From NCBI GenBank assembly GCA_964036045.1, contig OZ038380.1, forward strand, positions 164,493,872-164,557,871: 64,000 bases of DNA, given 5' to 3'. Of the stretch, positions 53,701 to 62,544 are shown piece by piece. The position numbers and the translations under genes are program-made. This DNA comes from Eutreptiella sp. 'Long Island Sound 2002'. Its lineage: Eukaryota; Euglenozoa; Euglenophyceae; Eutreptiales; Eutreptiaceae. Within the stretch, counting starts at the first letter, position 1, and every line of letters starts with the position of its first letter. The notes beneath the pieces are model-generated. The model ran no database searches. It saw only the letters and a program-made list of their open reading frames with translations, and had not been told where the DNA came from.

Positions 53701-55869
53701 CTCTCTCTGTTTGACCTCCATGTGTCGTATTTGCCTGGAAAACATAACACGGTAGCGGATGCTCTGAGCAGATGGGCTTACCCCGCCTCAGAGGGGCTGC
53801 AAAGTACCAACATCCATGGTACGGAGCAGGACCGCCATGTCATCATCGAATGGGATCAGGAAGAAAAGAAACTCATTCGATGTGCATGCATGCAGTGCGC
53901 TGTTAAACAGCACGCATTGCCGTGTCACGACATCACGGCCATTTCAGATCCGGCGCATGCTCACGAGATCTGCACCAAAACGCTGAAAGTCGTGGAAAAA
54001 GTCACCGATCCCTCCTCCGGGAGTGTGAAACGGTTTGACTATACCCGACAAGTAAGTCGATTTCGGTTGATCGAGGGCATTAAGCGTCGAGATCCGGCCA
54101 AAACTCCACCCCTGCCGAAGGATTCCCTGATCATCCGTGACTGGACGTCCGATTACCTGCAGGATCCCATGTTTAAAGAGGTCTTTGGAAATCTCAAATC
54201 CAAGGATGCTCACAGGGATGGGATTTTTGCAGAGTACTCGTTGGATGGGGGGAAGCTGTGGATGGAGGGTAAATTGTGTGTGCCAGACGCCCTAGCCCCC
54301 CGAGTGTTAAACTGGTGGCACAAATGGGAGTCCCCCCACGCACATGGCCGTCGACTGTGGTCGATGATTAAGCATAGGTTGTTTGGATCGAGGCTCTACA
54401 CTCATTGCATGAAAGTAGCTGCCGGATGTGCCCAATGTGCTGTCTCGACGCCTCCCAGCGCGAAGAAGCACGGCCATCTGAGGCCTCATCCTATTCCGGA
54501 GCGTCTCTTTAACAGAGTCACCAGTGATTTTTTCTATCTCGGTGAGCTCGATGACGAAGAGTGCCATTGGACTAACAAAAAAGTCAATGGTGTGCTCCTT
54601 ATTCAGTGCCGTCATTCCGGCTACATTCAAGTGTTGCCTTGCAACATTGAGTCGATGACTGGCAAGGCTGCCGCCAAATGGTGCGCGCAGACCTGGATGG
54701 GAGGCTGGGACGTCCCATCCGAGGTGGTCACGGACTCAGGCAAAGAGTACACCTCCGAATGGTGGAGAGAATTGTGTGCTCGCCTTGGAATCCACCACCT
54801 CAGGTGTGAAATCCACTCGCATCGAGCGCTGCCTGGCGAAAGAGCCGGCCGCTCTGTTATAAATATGCTTCGTAAGGAGCTCGCGAGTGAGAAGGATTTC
54901 CACTGGCTTGAAGTTCTCTTCGCATTGCTTCGCCGTTACCACAACAGGCCTTTGTATCATGGCCTTTCTCCAAATGAAATTGTCTTTGGACGAAAGAAGT
55001 GTTGGTGGAACATGCCGTTGAATAATCCTCGCCCCTGTAAGGATGCTTCGCTGTTTTTGGACGAAGTCCAACGAGCAGATAAATCTGTGTCGAAATTAAT
55101 CGAGAAGCATCAAGCTGACTGGCTTTGGGTTCAAAATCAAGGTCGAAAAAACCCCCACAATTTTGAAGTCGATGATCGAGTTTGGCTTCGAAAATCCGAA
55201 ACCACCCTGGACGGAGATGACAAGCTTCTTCCCTTGTGGGAGGGGCCATTTGCTGTTACAGCACGTCTTGGTGAGAACAGGTGGAGGATTCGTGTGGATG
55301 TCAGCAGGGAAATTGACGTTTCGGGCGATCGCCTCAAGAGAGAGATCCCCTCCCCCAAAGATCGAGTTAAACCCCTTTTTTGGACTGCAAAACACTTGTC
55401 CGATCGGGTAATCGAAGGGGGAAAGTACGAACTCAAGAGGATTGTTGAAGCAAGACGTGACGCCAAGGGCGAATGGGAATTTCTGTGTGAGTGGAGGGGC
55501 TTTGATTCCAGTCACAACAACTGGGAACCAGCCCAATCTTTTGTCCATGGGTACACCAAGGGGTTCATTGACTTCCTCAAGAAGCACCCCGAAATTGGTG
55601 TACTCCTGACAGATTGTTTGTCGAAACCAGACAGACAAGTGGAGAGCGACGGGAAACGACCTGTGGTGAATCGAGATCCAGCCTTTTACGGCCCTCAGCA
55701 GCCACATTCCAGGGCTGATCCGTCGATCCCCCCTCCTGCGGTCAGGCCAGCCCAGGAACCAAATGAGGACCAAGCTTCAAGTTCGGCCGCTGATCTGCAG
55801 CGCCCAAGCCGTACGAGGGCCAGGCCAGACAGGTTGGTGGTCACATGTATTCGTGCTTGGCCGAATTGA
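50686..55869 (+). CDS. pol: Pol polyprotein of element 2 (PR, Dam-like, RT, RNase H, IN, chromodomain)
   Basis: Open from the UAG onward in the Gag frame; no early ATG, so it is probably made by readthrough. Numbering from 50815 (43 codons in): protease 10-135 with active site LCDNGSEV (Asn for the usual Thr/Ser; Asp at 50920) and DLYLGHPWL; Dam-like domain 210-340 with YDAFANRMNKRF, WINPPF (51598-51609) and ILVVPLW; Ser/Asp-rich linker; RT about 530-800 with YIDD at 700; RNase H 855-985 (TDAS, TDHRSLE, NTVADALSR); integrase with HHCC-type finger and D1238, D1307, E1342 (34 residues between the last two, one fewer than usual); a GPF motif; and a chromodomain near 1537-1600 (YELKRIVEAR, NNWEP). 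It copies element RNA and inserts the DNA in the nucleus. No break seen. Confidence 0.93.
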   Translation, partial: GSHENRPSPGDFRHDPQIPDRPLLDVGSLVSSPLDPAADPSVVVDEVGVQSKHRARQFVTKLWVSDCKGNFHLATCLCDNGSEVNLQSNCFLPDDCVFESPHPVTLEGVSGHSLAGGQRGCYISTHLVAQDLWEEQNVEEVVLKDDYFYRADIKYDLYLGHPWLRKNRVAPVGHRRCFLLESGPLERPEFRFLHAGFKSAEEFLKQKVTPKFGEDVTIAEVNGSADYSQELECLRRDSQPRRPSRWHSSSYRVVDKWRDAICEYFHEHHSFWPQYDAFANRMNKRFDKHFSDAWTHKWDKKLWINPPFHLIQQVIHKIKQDKTQAILVVPLWDDKPWFQELQDICVDYIELPRKIKLYARDDTGPLPQRSWSSLAFLVDGKLSDSNSADSSTDSCVGSESEVERGTDDESIFSDFCPSDTQGDSTSNGSASSPSSPIRSTSKRIFSARARKNLQSRRKFRVFYEKPPVEAFMDPFEELDREENLWDFDTRPTYLQEAVDTDLFRDIRKKILPAKAEEVAKVFSTVIPGDQVDTELCSKSREKIFEERKDTTLSGKLIKDPPVRGQFGEAFIELREGYKAKKQRPYENHGHKHEILREIIERNLREFGWLEGCMTSEWCCSPFTVPKPPPADQNTIDGWRMVVDFRNLNAETKADSHPLPLIEEEIAKRARGRLFSVLDLRHGFHQMPLRKDSRPLTCMCTPCGPVQWTVMPMGLKNAPSFFQRMMEDVLFTTHPELRAFVSVYIDDIIIATEGEGLTEAELVALHEKQLNQVLDILDANQLICGPKKGKLFLKSVEFCGSLLENGTRRPSPGKLVAIQKWKRPETITELRGFLGCCNFYHTFVPNYAKFAAPLTELLKVGRDAGKAVSKVRVKWTDECEEAFHHLKAALCEVATLHVPQFDRPFYIRTDASRYAIGAVLEQVDEATGDHYPLAFWSRKLAPRQMQWSPREQETYAIICALKKYQSWVGTNRVEVLTDHRSLEYWATEHIDTVASPAGRRARWHEFLSLFDLHVSYLPGKHNTVADALSRWAYPASEGLQSTNIHGTEQDRHVIIEWDQEEKKLIRCACMQCAVKQHALPCHDITAISDPAHAHEICTKTLKVVEKVTDPSSGSVKRFDYTRQVSRFRLIEGIKRRDPAKTPPLPKDSLIIRDWTSDYLQDPMFKEVFGNLKSKDAHRDGIFAEYSLDGGKLWMEGKLCVPDALAPRVLNWWHKWESPHAHGRRLWSMIKHRLFGSRLYTHCMKVAAGCAQCAVSTPPSAKKHGHLRPHPIPERLFNRVTSDFFYLGELDDEECHWTNKKVNGVLLIQCRHSGYIQVLPCNIESMTGKAAAKWCAQTWMGGWDVPSEVVTDSGKEYTSEWWRELCARLGIHHLRCEIHSHRALPGERAGRSVINMLRKELASEKDFHWLEVLFALLRRYHNRPLYHGLSPNEIVFGRKKCWWNMPLNNPRPCKDASLFLDEVQRADKSVSKLIEKHQADWLWVQNQGRKNPHNFEVDDRVWLRKSETTLDGDDKLLPLWEGPFAVTARLGENRWRIRVDVSREIDVSGDRLKREIPSPKDRVKPLFWTAKHLSDRVIEGGKYELKRIVEARRDAKGEWEFLCEWRGFDSSHNNWEPAQSFVHGYTKGFIDFLKKHPEIGVLLTDCLSKPDRQVESDGKRPVVNRDPAFYGPQQPHSRADPSIPPPAVRPAQEPNEDQASSSAADLQRPSRTRARPDRLVVTCIRAWPN

Positions 55870-57504
55870 GGAAGCCATCCTACCACATTCTGCTCAATCC
55901 ACTGTTCATTCTTTCTGTTTATGTCATGATGTGGAGCACTGCGAATGTTTGATAATTTGACGTCAATCAACTTTTCTTTGGTCTCCGTTCGGCAGACAAG
56001 ACGTAGATACGCTGACGGAGTGTGCTGCCGTGTACAGAAACAACCAAACTCAGGCTTAATTCAGGCAGATTCGGGGTATTCTTGTCTCTGTTGGTCTGTG
56101 CATCTTTGGAATTTGGCTACTCGTGCAGATGGAAGCAAATGTACATAATCAAAACACCGGCCGGTGACATGCACCCCTACAGGCACCCCCTGTAGTACTG
56201 GCTGCACCAGATGCGACGCCAGGAACTCAGATCTCACCTTCATTTGCTGTGATGCTGACGCCAAAGCCCAGATTCAGATCCAGGATTCTCAAATTTACCT
56301 TGAATTTCTCAGGTTTGTCCATGATTCTGCCACTGTTGTACGAAACCCAGACGTCAATTGTTCAGACGATCTTCAGATAGGAGCTCTAGGGACTTCTAAC
56401 AGCAACCTCTGAAGTCCGTAAGCTTCGTTGTATTTTTGGCACACGCCAATGTGAGCTCAATCCGACCAGAAACTGTCGAAAATGGTGAATCCAAGTGTCT
56501 TGTGGGACTCCATCGAAAGATTGGCCTTGTCCAAGTCGATTGACACCACCGCCACTGTAAATTCGGTGTCTCTCAGTTATATACTGTCAGTAAAGTGCCT
56601 TCAGCGAATTTTCGGCGCGTTACATGCCAAGGATCCAGGGCCAGCATGTCCCATCATGATGCATCATCACATGATCCACATTTTGATAGAATCTGTTAGA
56701 TGCTCGCGAATCAACGTGCCGGAAAGCACAATTGAGCTGAATAAACGACAATATATATTTACTTTAGTCTAAACGAAAGTGTTGGTAGTTTCAGTTGTAC
56801 ACATTCTGCTTCATTTCACCTTCATCTCAGGGAATTTACTCATGTTAGGACAATTTAGATTGATTACCTTGTCATCTCCCATCATTCCTCGAAGATCTGT
56901 TTAGATCTAAGTGAACGGAAACACACCTTTACCTTCGGTGGTTCACTTAGGGTCTGTAGAATACATGTGTATTTGTTTAACCTCTCTGTGATTGCTTAAT
57001 CCCCTCAATCTCTGCTCAAATTCATTCTTATTTTTGCTGAATCTTGTGATCATCCACCAGATGCGCCAAATCTGAGCCACATGCTGTACTTTTCAGAACG
57101 ACAAAAGCGGGATAACACGATGTAGAGTTCGGCGAGGACACCGTAGCGTGCCCGCGACAGCGAAACTGTGCCAGAGCGCTGAGATGTCACTCCAATTCTT
57201 GATCCCCCCACTCAATCCACCAATAATCTACCTCATTCTCAACCAATGCATGGTTTGGTATCGATTCTCGATACGTTTACATGCTTTTTAGCCCGTGACC
57301 TAATGTTTTACTGCACGGAGGACTGTTCGTCACTTCTCATTCTGTCTCATTTCAGGTTCATCCACCCTGATTCAGTGCCAATTCAGCCCAAATCAGGTCA
57401 GATCAAGCAGATTCCGCCCCATCAGGGCTACATTTCTATGTTTTTCTGGGACTTACCCGCACTACGTTCTTCGTTGACGTAGCGACACACCCCAGTGTGT
57501 TTTT
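55870..57504 (+). other. 1.6-kb region between pol and 3' LTR of element 2
   Basis: Unusually long for a chromovirus. The longest plus frames (56164-56412 with many Cys, and 56482-56772) are short and unrecognised; no envelope-like signal or membrane segment seen. A perfect 10-bp inverted repeat CTAAGTGAAC (56907-56916) / GTTCACTTAG (56941-56950) encloses CACC/GGTG and could fold in the RNA. It may hold packaging or 3' processing signals. Confidence 0.55.
56907..56950 (+). other. 10-bp hairpin in the 3' region of element 2
   Basis: Perfect stem of 10 bp with 24-nt interior that can add a CACC/GGTG pairing next to the stem. Possible RNA element; function unknown. Confidence 0.5.
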
Positions 57505-57514
57505 GGAGGGGGAG
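57505..57514 (+). other. Polypurine tract of element 2
   Basis: GGAGGGGGAG ends exactly at the first base of the 3' LTR and follows a T run; the expected primer for plus-strand DNA synthesis. Confidence 0.88.
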
Positions 57515-58045
57515 TGTAAGTGCGGCTAGCCCCATCTGCTCAGATTTTCAGACATTCTGCCCAGATTGGCTACATTTTGGTCATTTTCTTTGCTTCGGCG
57601 GAATCGCCGCCTCGCAGCTCAGTCACAGGATATTTCCTATATATTTCTGATATGCCGGATTTGATTCCGCGGTCCATTTCCCGTAAATCCGCCGCATTCC
57701 GCTATTTTAGCTGGAATCGCCATTTGCCGCTGACGCGCGCTCGCGGGCCAGATCGGCCGACAATTTTACATAAATGGATTATTTAAATTCATTCGGACAG
57801 TTTTGGACACTCAGATGTATTTAGAATAATTCCCCTCAATTTTCTTCATAGACTGGGATTTTCTGCCGGACCACAATCAGCATGGACCTTGCCTCTGTTG
57901 TCGCTGCTCTCGCCTCCGTTGGTGTTCGTGTATCCGGTTCCAACCCCAATAACAACATCCAGGGAGACTCCTCGCGTGCCTGCCCCACTGGTCTTGCCGG
58001 CCCCGAGCCCTCCGGCACCCACAACGACCCAGGGCAGCACTTTCA
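57515..58045 (+). repeat. 3' LTR of element 2
   Basis: 531 bp, identical by eye to 47292-47822. It again contains the start of Gag (57882), here reading out into flanking satellite, so open frames there are artefacts. Confidence 0.93.
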
Positions 58046-58050
58046 CCACC
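58046..58050. repeat. 3' target site duplication of element 2
   Basis: CCACC, matching 47287-47291. Confidence 0.9.
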
Positions 58051-58365
58051 CGACCCCACACAGGCCACCGTATTCCGCCCTTTCATGTCCCAACACCCCA
58101 TTCAAAAACACCCAACCCTCCTCCATCCGCATCAACACGCCATACCAACACTTTCGTGCAACCCCCCGTATGTGCTCACATTCACATTTGCATCCCACTG
58201 CACCCATCCAATTCCACACAGGCCACTGTACCCCGCCCTTTCATGTTCCAACAACCCATTCAAAAACAACCACACACCAGCATCCGCATCAACACGCCGT
58301 ACCTACACTTGTGGTAATCACCGGAGAGACCAGCAAGGGGAGCATCCCGGGTGAGCAACTATGGC
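58051..58365. repeat. Remainder of P2 right arm
   Basis: Reverse complement of 28264-28585: two 158-bp satellite units and the start of an interspersed module (CACCGGAGAGACCAGCAAGG). This shows where the arm continued before element 2 inserted. Confidence 0.9.
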
Positions 58366-58601
58366 TTGGAATGTGATGTAATGATAGAGGGGAAGGCAGC
58401 TGTGGAGTGCACCTCATTGCAAAGATGTTAGGAGGCCCTGGTGCAGTGCATGGTACAACCAGCACCCCCTCTGTGTAGCGAAAAACATAGCCGATTTTTA
58501 CCCCAATTTTACTAGCGAGCGGTGGACCTTAATGGAGCCACCGCGGCTGGAAATGTTTTTGCCTGGCAAAGCCAGTTCAGATGTCCATGGCAGCATCGCC
58601 C
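58366..58601. repeat. Diverged interspersed module
   Basis: More diverged copy of the module at 28740-28960 (TGGAATGTGATGTAATGATAG, TTACCCCAATTTTACTAG). No gene. Confidence 0.6.
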
Positions 58602-59300
58602 TTTCATGTTCCAACGACCCATTCAAAAACACCCACCCCTCCCCCATCCGCATCAACACGCCATACCTACACTTTCCTACAACCCCCCCAATGTGCTCAC
58701 ATTCACATTTGCATCCCACCGCATCCACCCGACCCGGCACAGGCCACGGTACCCCGCCATTTCATGTTCCAACACCCCATTCAAAAACACCCACCCCTCC
58801 TCCATCCGCATCAACACGCCATACCTACACTTTCTTGCAACCCCCCAAATGTGCTCACATTCACAATTGCATCCCACTGCACCCACCCAGCCCCACACAG
58901 GCCACCGTACCTCGCCCTTTCATGTTCCAACGACCCTTTCAAAAACACCCACCCCTCCCCCATCCGCATCAACACGCCATACCTACACTTTCCTACAACC
59001 CCCCCAATGTGCTCACATTCACATTTGCATCCCACCGCATCCACCCGACCCGGCACAGGCCACGGTACCCCGCCATTTCATGTTCCAACACCCCATTCAA
59101 AAACACCCACCCCTCCCCCATCCGCCTCAACACGGCATACCTACACTTTCGTGCAACCCCCCAAATGTGCTCACATTCACATTTGCATCCCACCGCATCC
59201 ACCCAACCCCACACAGGCCACCGTACCCCGCCCTTTCATGTCCCAACACCCCATTCAAAAACACCCACCCCTCCTCCATCCGCATCAACACGCCATGCCT
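58602..59300. repeat. 158-bp tandem satellite, about 4.4 copies
   Basis: TTTCATGTTCC starts units at 58602, 58760, 58918, 59076 and 59234, exactly 158 bp apart. Contains CCCATTCAAAAACACCCACC and GTGCTCACATTCACATTTGC. Related partial arrays at 28315-28710 and 60981-61380 (minus), 47154-47291 and 58051-58310. Long frames in all three plus phases are repeat products. Confidence 0.92.
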
Positions 59301-59443
59301 ATACTTTGCACTGCACCACGGCCTCCTAACACCTTCAGATTGCATTCCACTTCACAAATGCCTTCCTGGTTAGCTGTTTACCACAAACCATACATACAAA
59401 AAAGGCATGTTTCCGGGTAGTTCTTCCCGGGATTCGGTTCGGA

Positions 59444-60007
59444 GTGGCGATCAACAGGGGTACATACTTTTCCTTGAAGCAATCAAAGGGGAAGGTCCTT
59501 GGAGCAAGGTACGCAGCTGACCAGATGCCCACCACGGACTGTGACAACGGATGGACACTGGTGAAGCGAAGACGACGCTCTGTTCGTGTGCCGACCACAG
59601 AGACTCTTCAACTACAGCTTCAGGATGGTTGTGTCGAAGAAATTACCATAACCTGGCTGCCAGACCATCAACATCAGGATGGTGGAATGAAAGCCAACAT
59701 CAAGAATGTTCAACGCCTACTGTGTACTGCACATGCACACTATTCCCAAGTCCGTCCGGATGTGGAGGGTGGCATGGTAGGAATCGGACAACACGGGCAA
59801 TCCTACCTCCGGCGGGTTTGCGTCCATCGTGCAACCACGGGGTGCAAAAACGAGGATCACGAAAAGGCAGTGGAGACACAGGTTGCTTTCAGGCTTGGGG
59901 ACCTTGCGCCAACGTTCCACAAGACCTTTGGGGAAAAAATGCAACATCAAATTTCATCTCTTCAAATGTATCATCCTCACCGTCTTTGGCGGCAAAGGTT
60001 CCGTTGA
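59444..60007 (+). CDS. Unrecognised duplicated ORF (187 codons), copy
   Basis: Copy of 26778-27341 with Cys-to-Trp, Phe-to-Val and Lys-to-Arg changes and two silent ones. Also begins at GTG. The +1 frame continuation (59829-60230) is likewise kept. Not recognised. Confidence 0.3.
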   Translation: MAINRGTYFSLKQSKGKVLGARYAADQMPTTDCDNGWTLVKRRRRSVRVPTTETLQLQLQDGCVEEITITWLPDHQHQDGGMKANIKNVQRLLCTAHAHYSQVRPDVEGGMVGIGQHGQSYLRRVCVHRATTGCKNEDHEKAVETQVAFRLGDLAPTFHKTFGEKMQHQISSLQMYHPHRLWRQRFR

Positions 60008-60181
60008 TCTGACCAACGCTCCGCATTGCGACCTACAGGATTCTACGGGAAGCTTTGCCGTGTGGATCCGTGAACAATGTAGGGAATACATTGATGAGCC
60101 TGCTTGGTTCCTACGTCCCGACTACGGTGTTGCCATCCAGCTTTGCCTCGTTGCAATGACGTGGTCGGGCGCAGTTCTGAG

Positions 60182-60393
60182 GCACTGTAGTCTCACAGGG
60201 CCTCCACCATTGGTGTCCGGTCGGTGGTGAAGGCCGAGGTTCAGCACCAGTAGTGCAGCCTTTCTTAGTGGATCATATTCGCTTTTTGAAGACGCCAAAG
60301 CCAAAACTGCCAGGTGTCGATGTCGGATTATGAAAACGGCTATCATCAGGCCACCACAGCCGCGACACCAGGTTCCCTTGAACCTATACACTG

Positions 60394-60425
<32 letters not shown>

Positions 60426-60923
60426 CATATATGTGTGTGTGTGTTTATAGATGTAGACCCGCAGACGTTCCGGGAAAGCTTTTTGTTCCTTCTCGCCCTA
60501 TACAGACGTTCTTTTCTTCCATTTCTTGCACATGTTCGAAGAATCCCAAACTTTTTGCAGTGCTGAGACCCATGAATTGTCGGAAGATGTCTGTATTCTG
60601 GCTTGTGTCGTTCTTTTTTGAAATTTTGAGATTCCCACGCGGTTAACCACGCACTAGTCAACAGAAAACGCCGGTGGTAGGCAAGCATCGGGGGCTTTCG
60701 TTCAAACCTGTTGGCACGACCTGTGGTGGTTCTAAGATGCCGCACCAAGGAACCCACTCAGCCACTCCGAGGAATCTGCCCCCTCCCCTTGGGGTGCCCT
60801 TCATGCAATGATTTGCAACAAACTTAGGGCCGGTGGCAAAATGATTGGGCCCGGTACTTTGTGGTATCCCATCACCTGCCTCAAAAGGTCAAGCGGTTCG
60901 CAAAACACATAAGTACCCATTTT
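60182..60923. repeat. Interspersed 735-bp block, fourth copy
   Basis: Copy of 27516-28257 with the microsatellite at about 60395-60443. Confidence 0.85.
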
Positions 60924-62013
60924 GTGAACCCATAGTTGCTCACCCGGGATGCTCCCCTTGCTGGTCTCTCCGGTGATTACCACAAGTGTAGGTACGGCGT
61001 GTTGATGCGGATGCTGGTGTGTGGTTGTTTTTGAATGGGTTGTTGGAACATGAAAGGGCGGGGTACAGTGGCCTGTGTGGAATTGGATGGGTGCAGTGGG
61101 ATGCAAATGTGAATGTGAGCACATACGGGGGGTTGCACGAAAGTGTTGGTATGGCGTGTTGATGCGGATGGAGGAGGGGTGGGTGTTTTTGAATGGGGTG
61201 TTGGGACATGAAAGGGCGGAATACGGTGGCCTGTGTGGGGTCGGGTGGGTGCGGTGGGATGCAAATGTGAATGTGAGCACATTTTGGGGGGTCGCACGAA
61301 AGTGTAGGTATGGCGTGTTGATGCGGATGGGGGAGGGGTGGGTGTTTTTGAATGGGGTGTTGGGACATGAAAGGGCGGGATTTGTGGTAAACAGCGGAGA
61401 GACCAGCAAGGGGAGCATCCCGGGTGAGCAACCATGGGTTGGAATGTGATGTAATGATAGAGAGGAAGGCATTTGTGAAGTGGAATGCATTCTGAAGGTG
61501 GTAGGAGGCCGTGGTGCAGTGCAAAGTATACCCAGCACCCTCCTTGTATGGCGAAAAACATCCCCAGTTTTTACCCCGATTTTTCTAGTGAGCGGTGGAC
61601 CTTAATGGAGCTGCGGCCGCTGGACAATGTTTTGGTTTGGCAAACCGGGTTCGGATGTCCATGCCCTGATCCCAGAGACCTCACCAACGCCATTGGCTTG
61701 GGGCACAGAAGCCGTGGATGCATCCTGAAGGGGTCCCTTGGGTTGCCGACTATGCCTATGGAGAACTACCCAGAAACATGCCTTTTTTGTATGCATGGTT
61801 TGTGGTAAATAGCGGAGAGACCAGCAAGGGGAGCATCCCGGGTGAGCAACTATGGGTTGGAGTGTGATGTAATGATAGAGAGAAAGGCATTTGTGAAGTG
61901 GTATGCATTCTGAAGGTGGTAGGAGGCCGTGGTGCAGTGCAAAGTATACCCAGCACCCTCCTTTTATGGCGAAAATCATCCCCAATTTTTACCCCGATTT
62001 TACAAATATTTTA

Positions 62014-62544
62014 CTACATGGTGGGGCACATCCTGCGGCACATGGCGGGGCACATGGTGGGGCACATCCCAGGGCACATCGTGGGGTTCACAGTGGGGCA
62101 TACTGTGGGGCACATCATGGGGCACATCATGTGGCATTTGGCGGGCACATCGTGGGGCACATGGTGGGGCACATGGTGGGGGACATCATGGGTCACATTG
62201 TGGTGAGCATTGAGGGGCACATTCTGGGGCACATCGTGGGCCACATTGCGGGGCACATCCTGGGGCAGTGCGGTGAAAGGTGGTGTGGTGTGGTCTAGCG
62301 TGGTGTGGATTGATGTGGTGTAGTGTTTCTTCCTGTTGTGTGGTGCCATGTGAGGAACATGTTGTAACCGCTGCATAGTGGTTGATCTTTGTTGTAACTG
62401 CGAAGCCTGTAGCCTTGATGCCCCAGGGGTCGTAACGCCCGACACTGCCCCTGATATCTCCGAACCCACATAACCCTCTTCAGACCCATATCCAGCCTCG
62501 GGGAGCGACATATGCGAAGCACTTGTAAGTCCTTTGAACTCCAT
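62014..62544 (-). CDS. 176-codon repeat-containing ORF, copy
   Basis: Inverted copy of 19318-19848 in the third unit, same start and leader. Not recognised. Confidence 0.28.
   Translation of the reverse strand: MEFKGLTSASHMSLPEAGYGSEEGYVGSEISGAVSGVTTPGASRLQASQLQQRSTTMQRLQHVPHMAPHNRKKHYTTSIHTTLDHTTPPFTALPQDVPRNVAHDVPQNVPLNAHHNVTHDVPHHVPHHVPHDVPAKCHMMCPMMCPTVCPTVNPTMCPGMCPTMCPAMCRRMCPTM

Larger units (their letters stand above)
47292..58045 (+). mobile_element. Element 2: intact chromovirus-type Ty3/gypsy LTR retrotransposon
   Basis: 10,754 bp with 531-bp LTRs (TGTAAGTG...CACTTTCA), a PBS matching initiator-Met tRNA, one-frame gag-UAG-pol, a polypurine tract and a 5-bp CCACC duplication. LTRs look identical base for base, so insertion is recent. 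The order PR, Dam-like, RT, RNase H, IN, chromodomain places it with chromoviruses, apart from the extra domain. It sits in a 158-bp satellite copy inside the P2 right arm, so it arrived after the palindrome formed. Confidence 0.93.

Noticed and set aside
57882-58376. Frame starting with the Gag N-terminus in the 3' LTR
   Set aside because: It is the LTR-encoded Gag start reading into flanking satellite after the 3' LTR ends at 58045.
58522-59420. Three overlapping plus frames of 265-283 codons
   Set aside because: All three phases stay open because the repeat lacks stops; two of three cannot be genes and none has a credible start.
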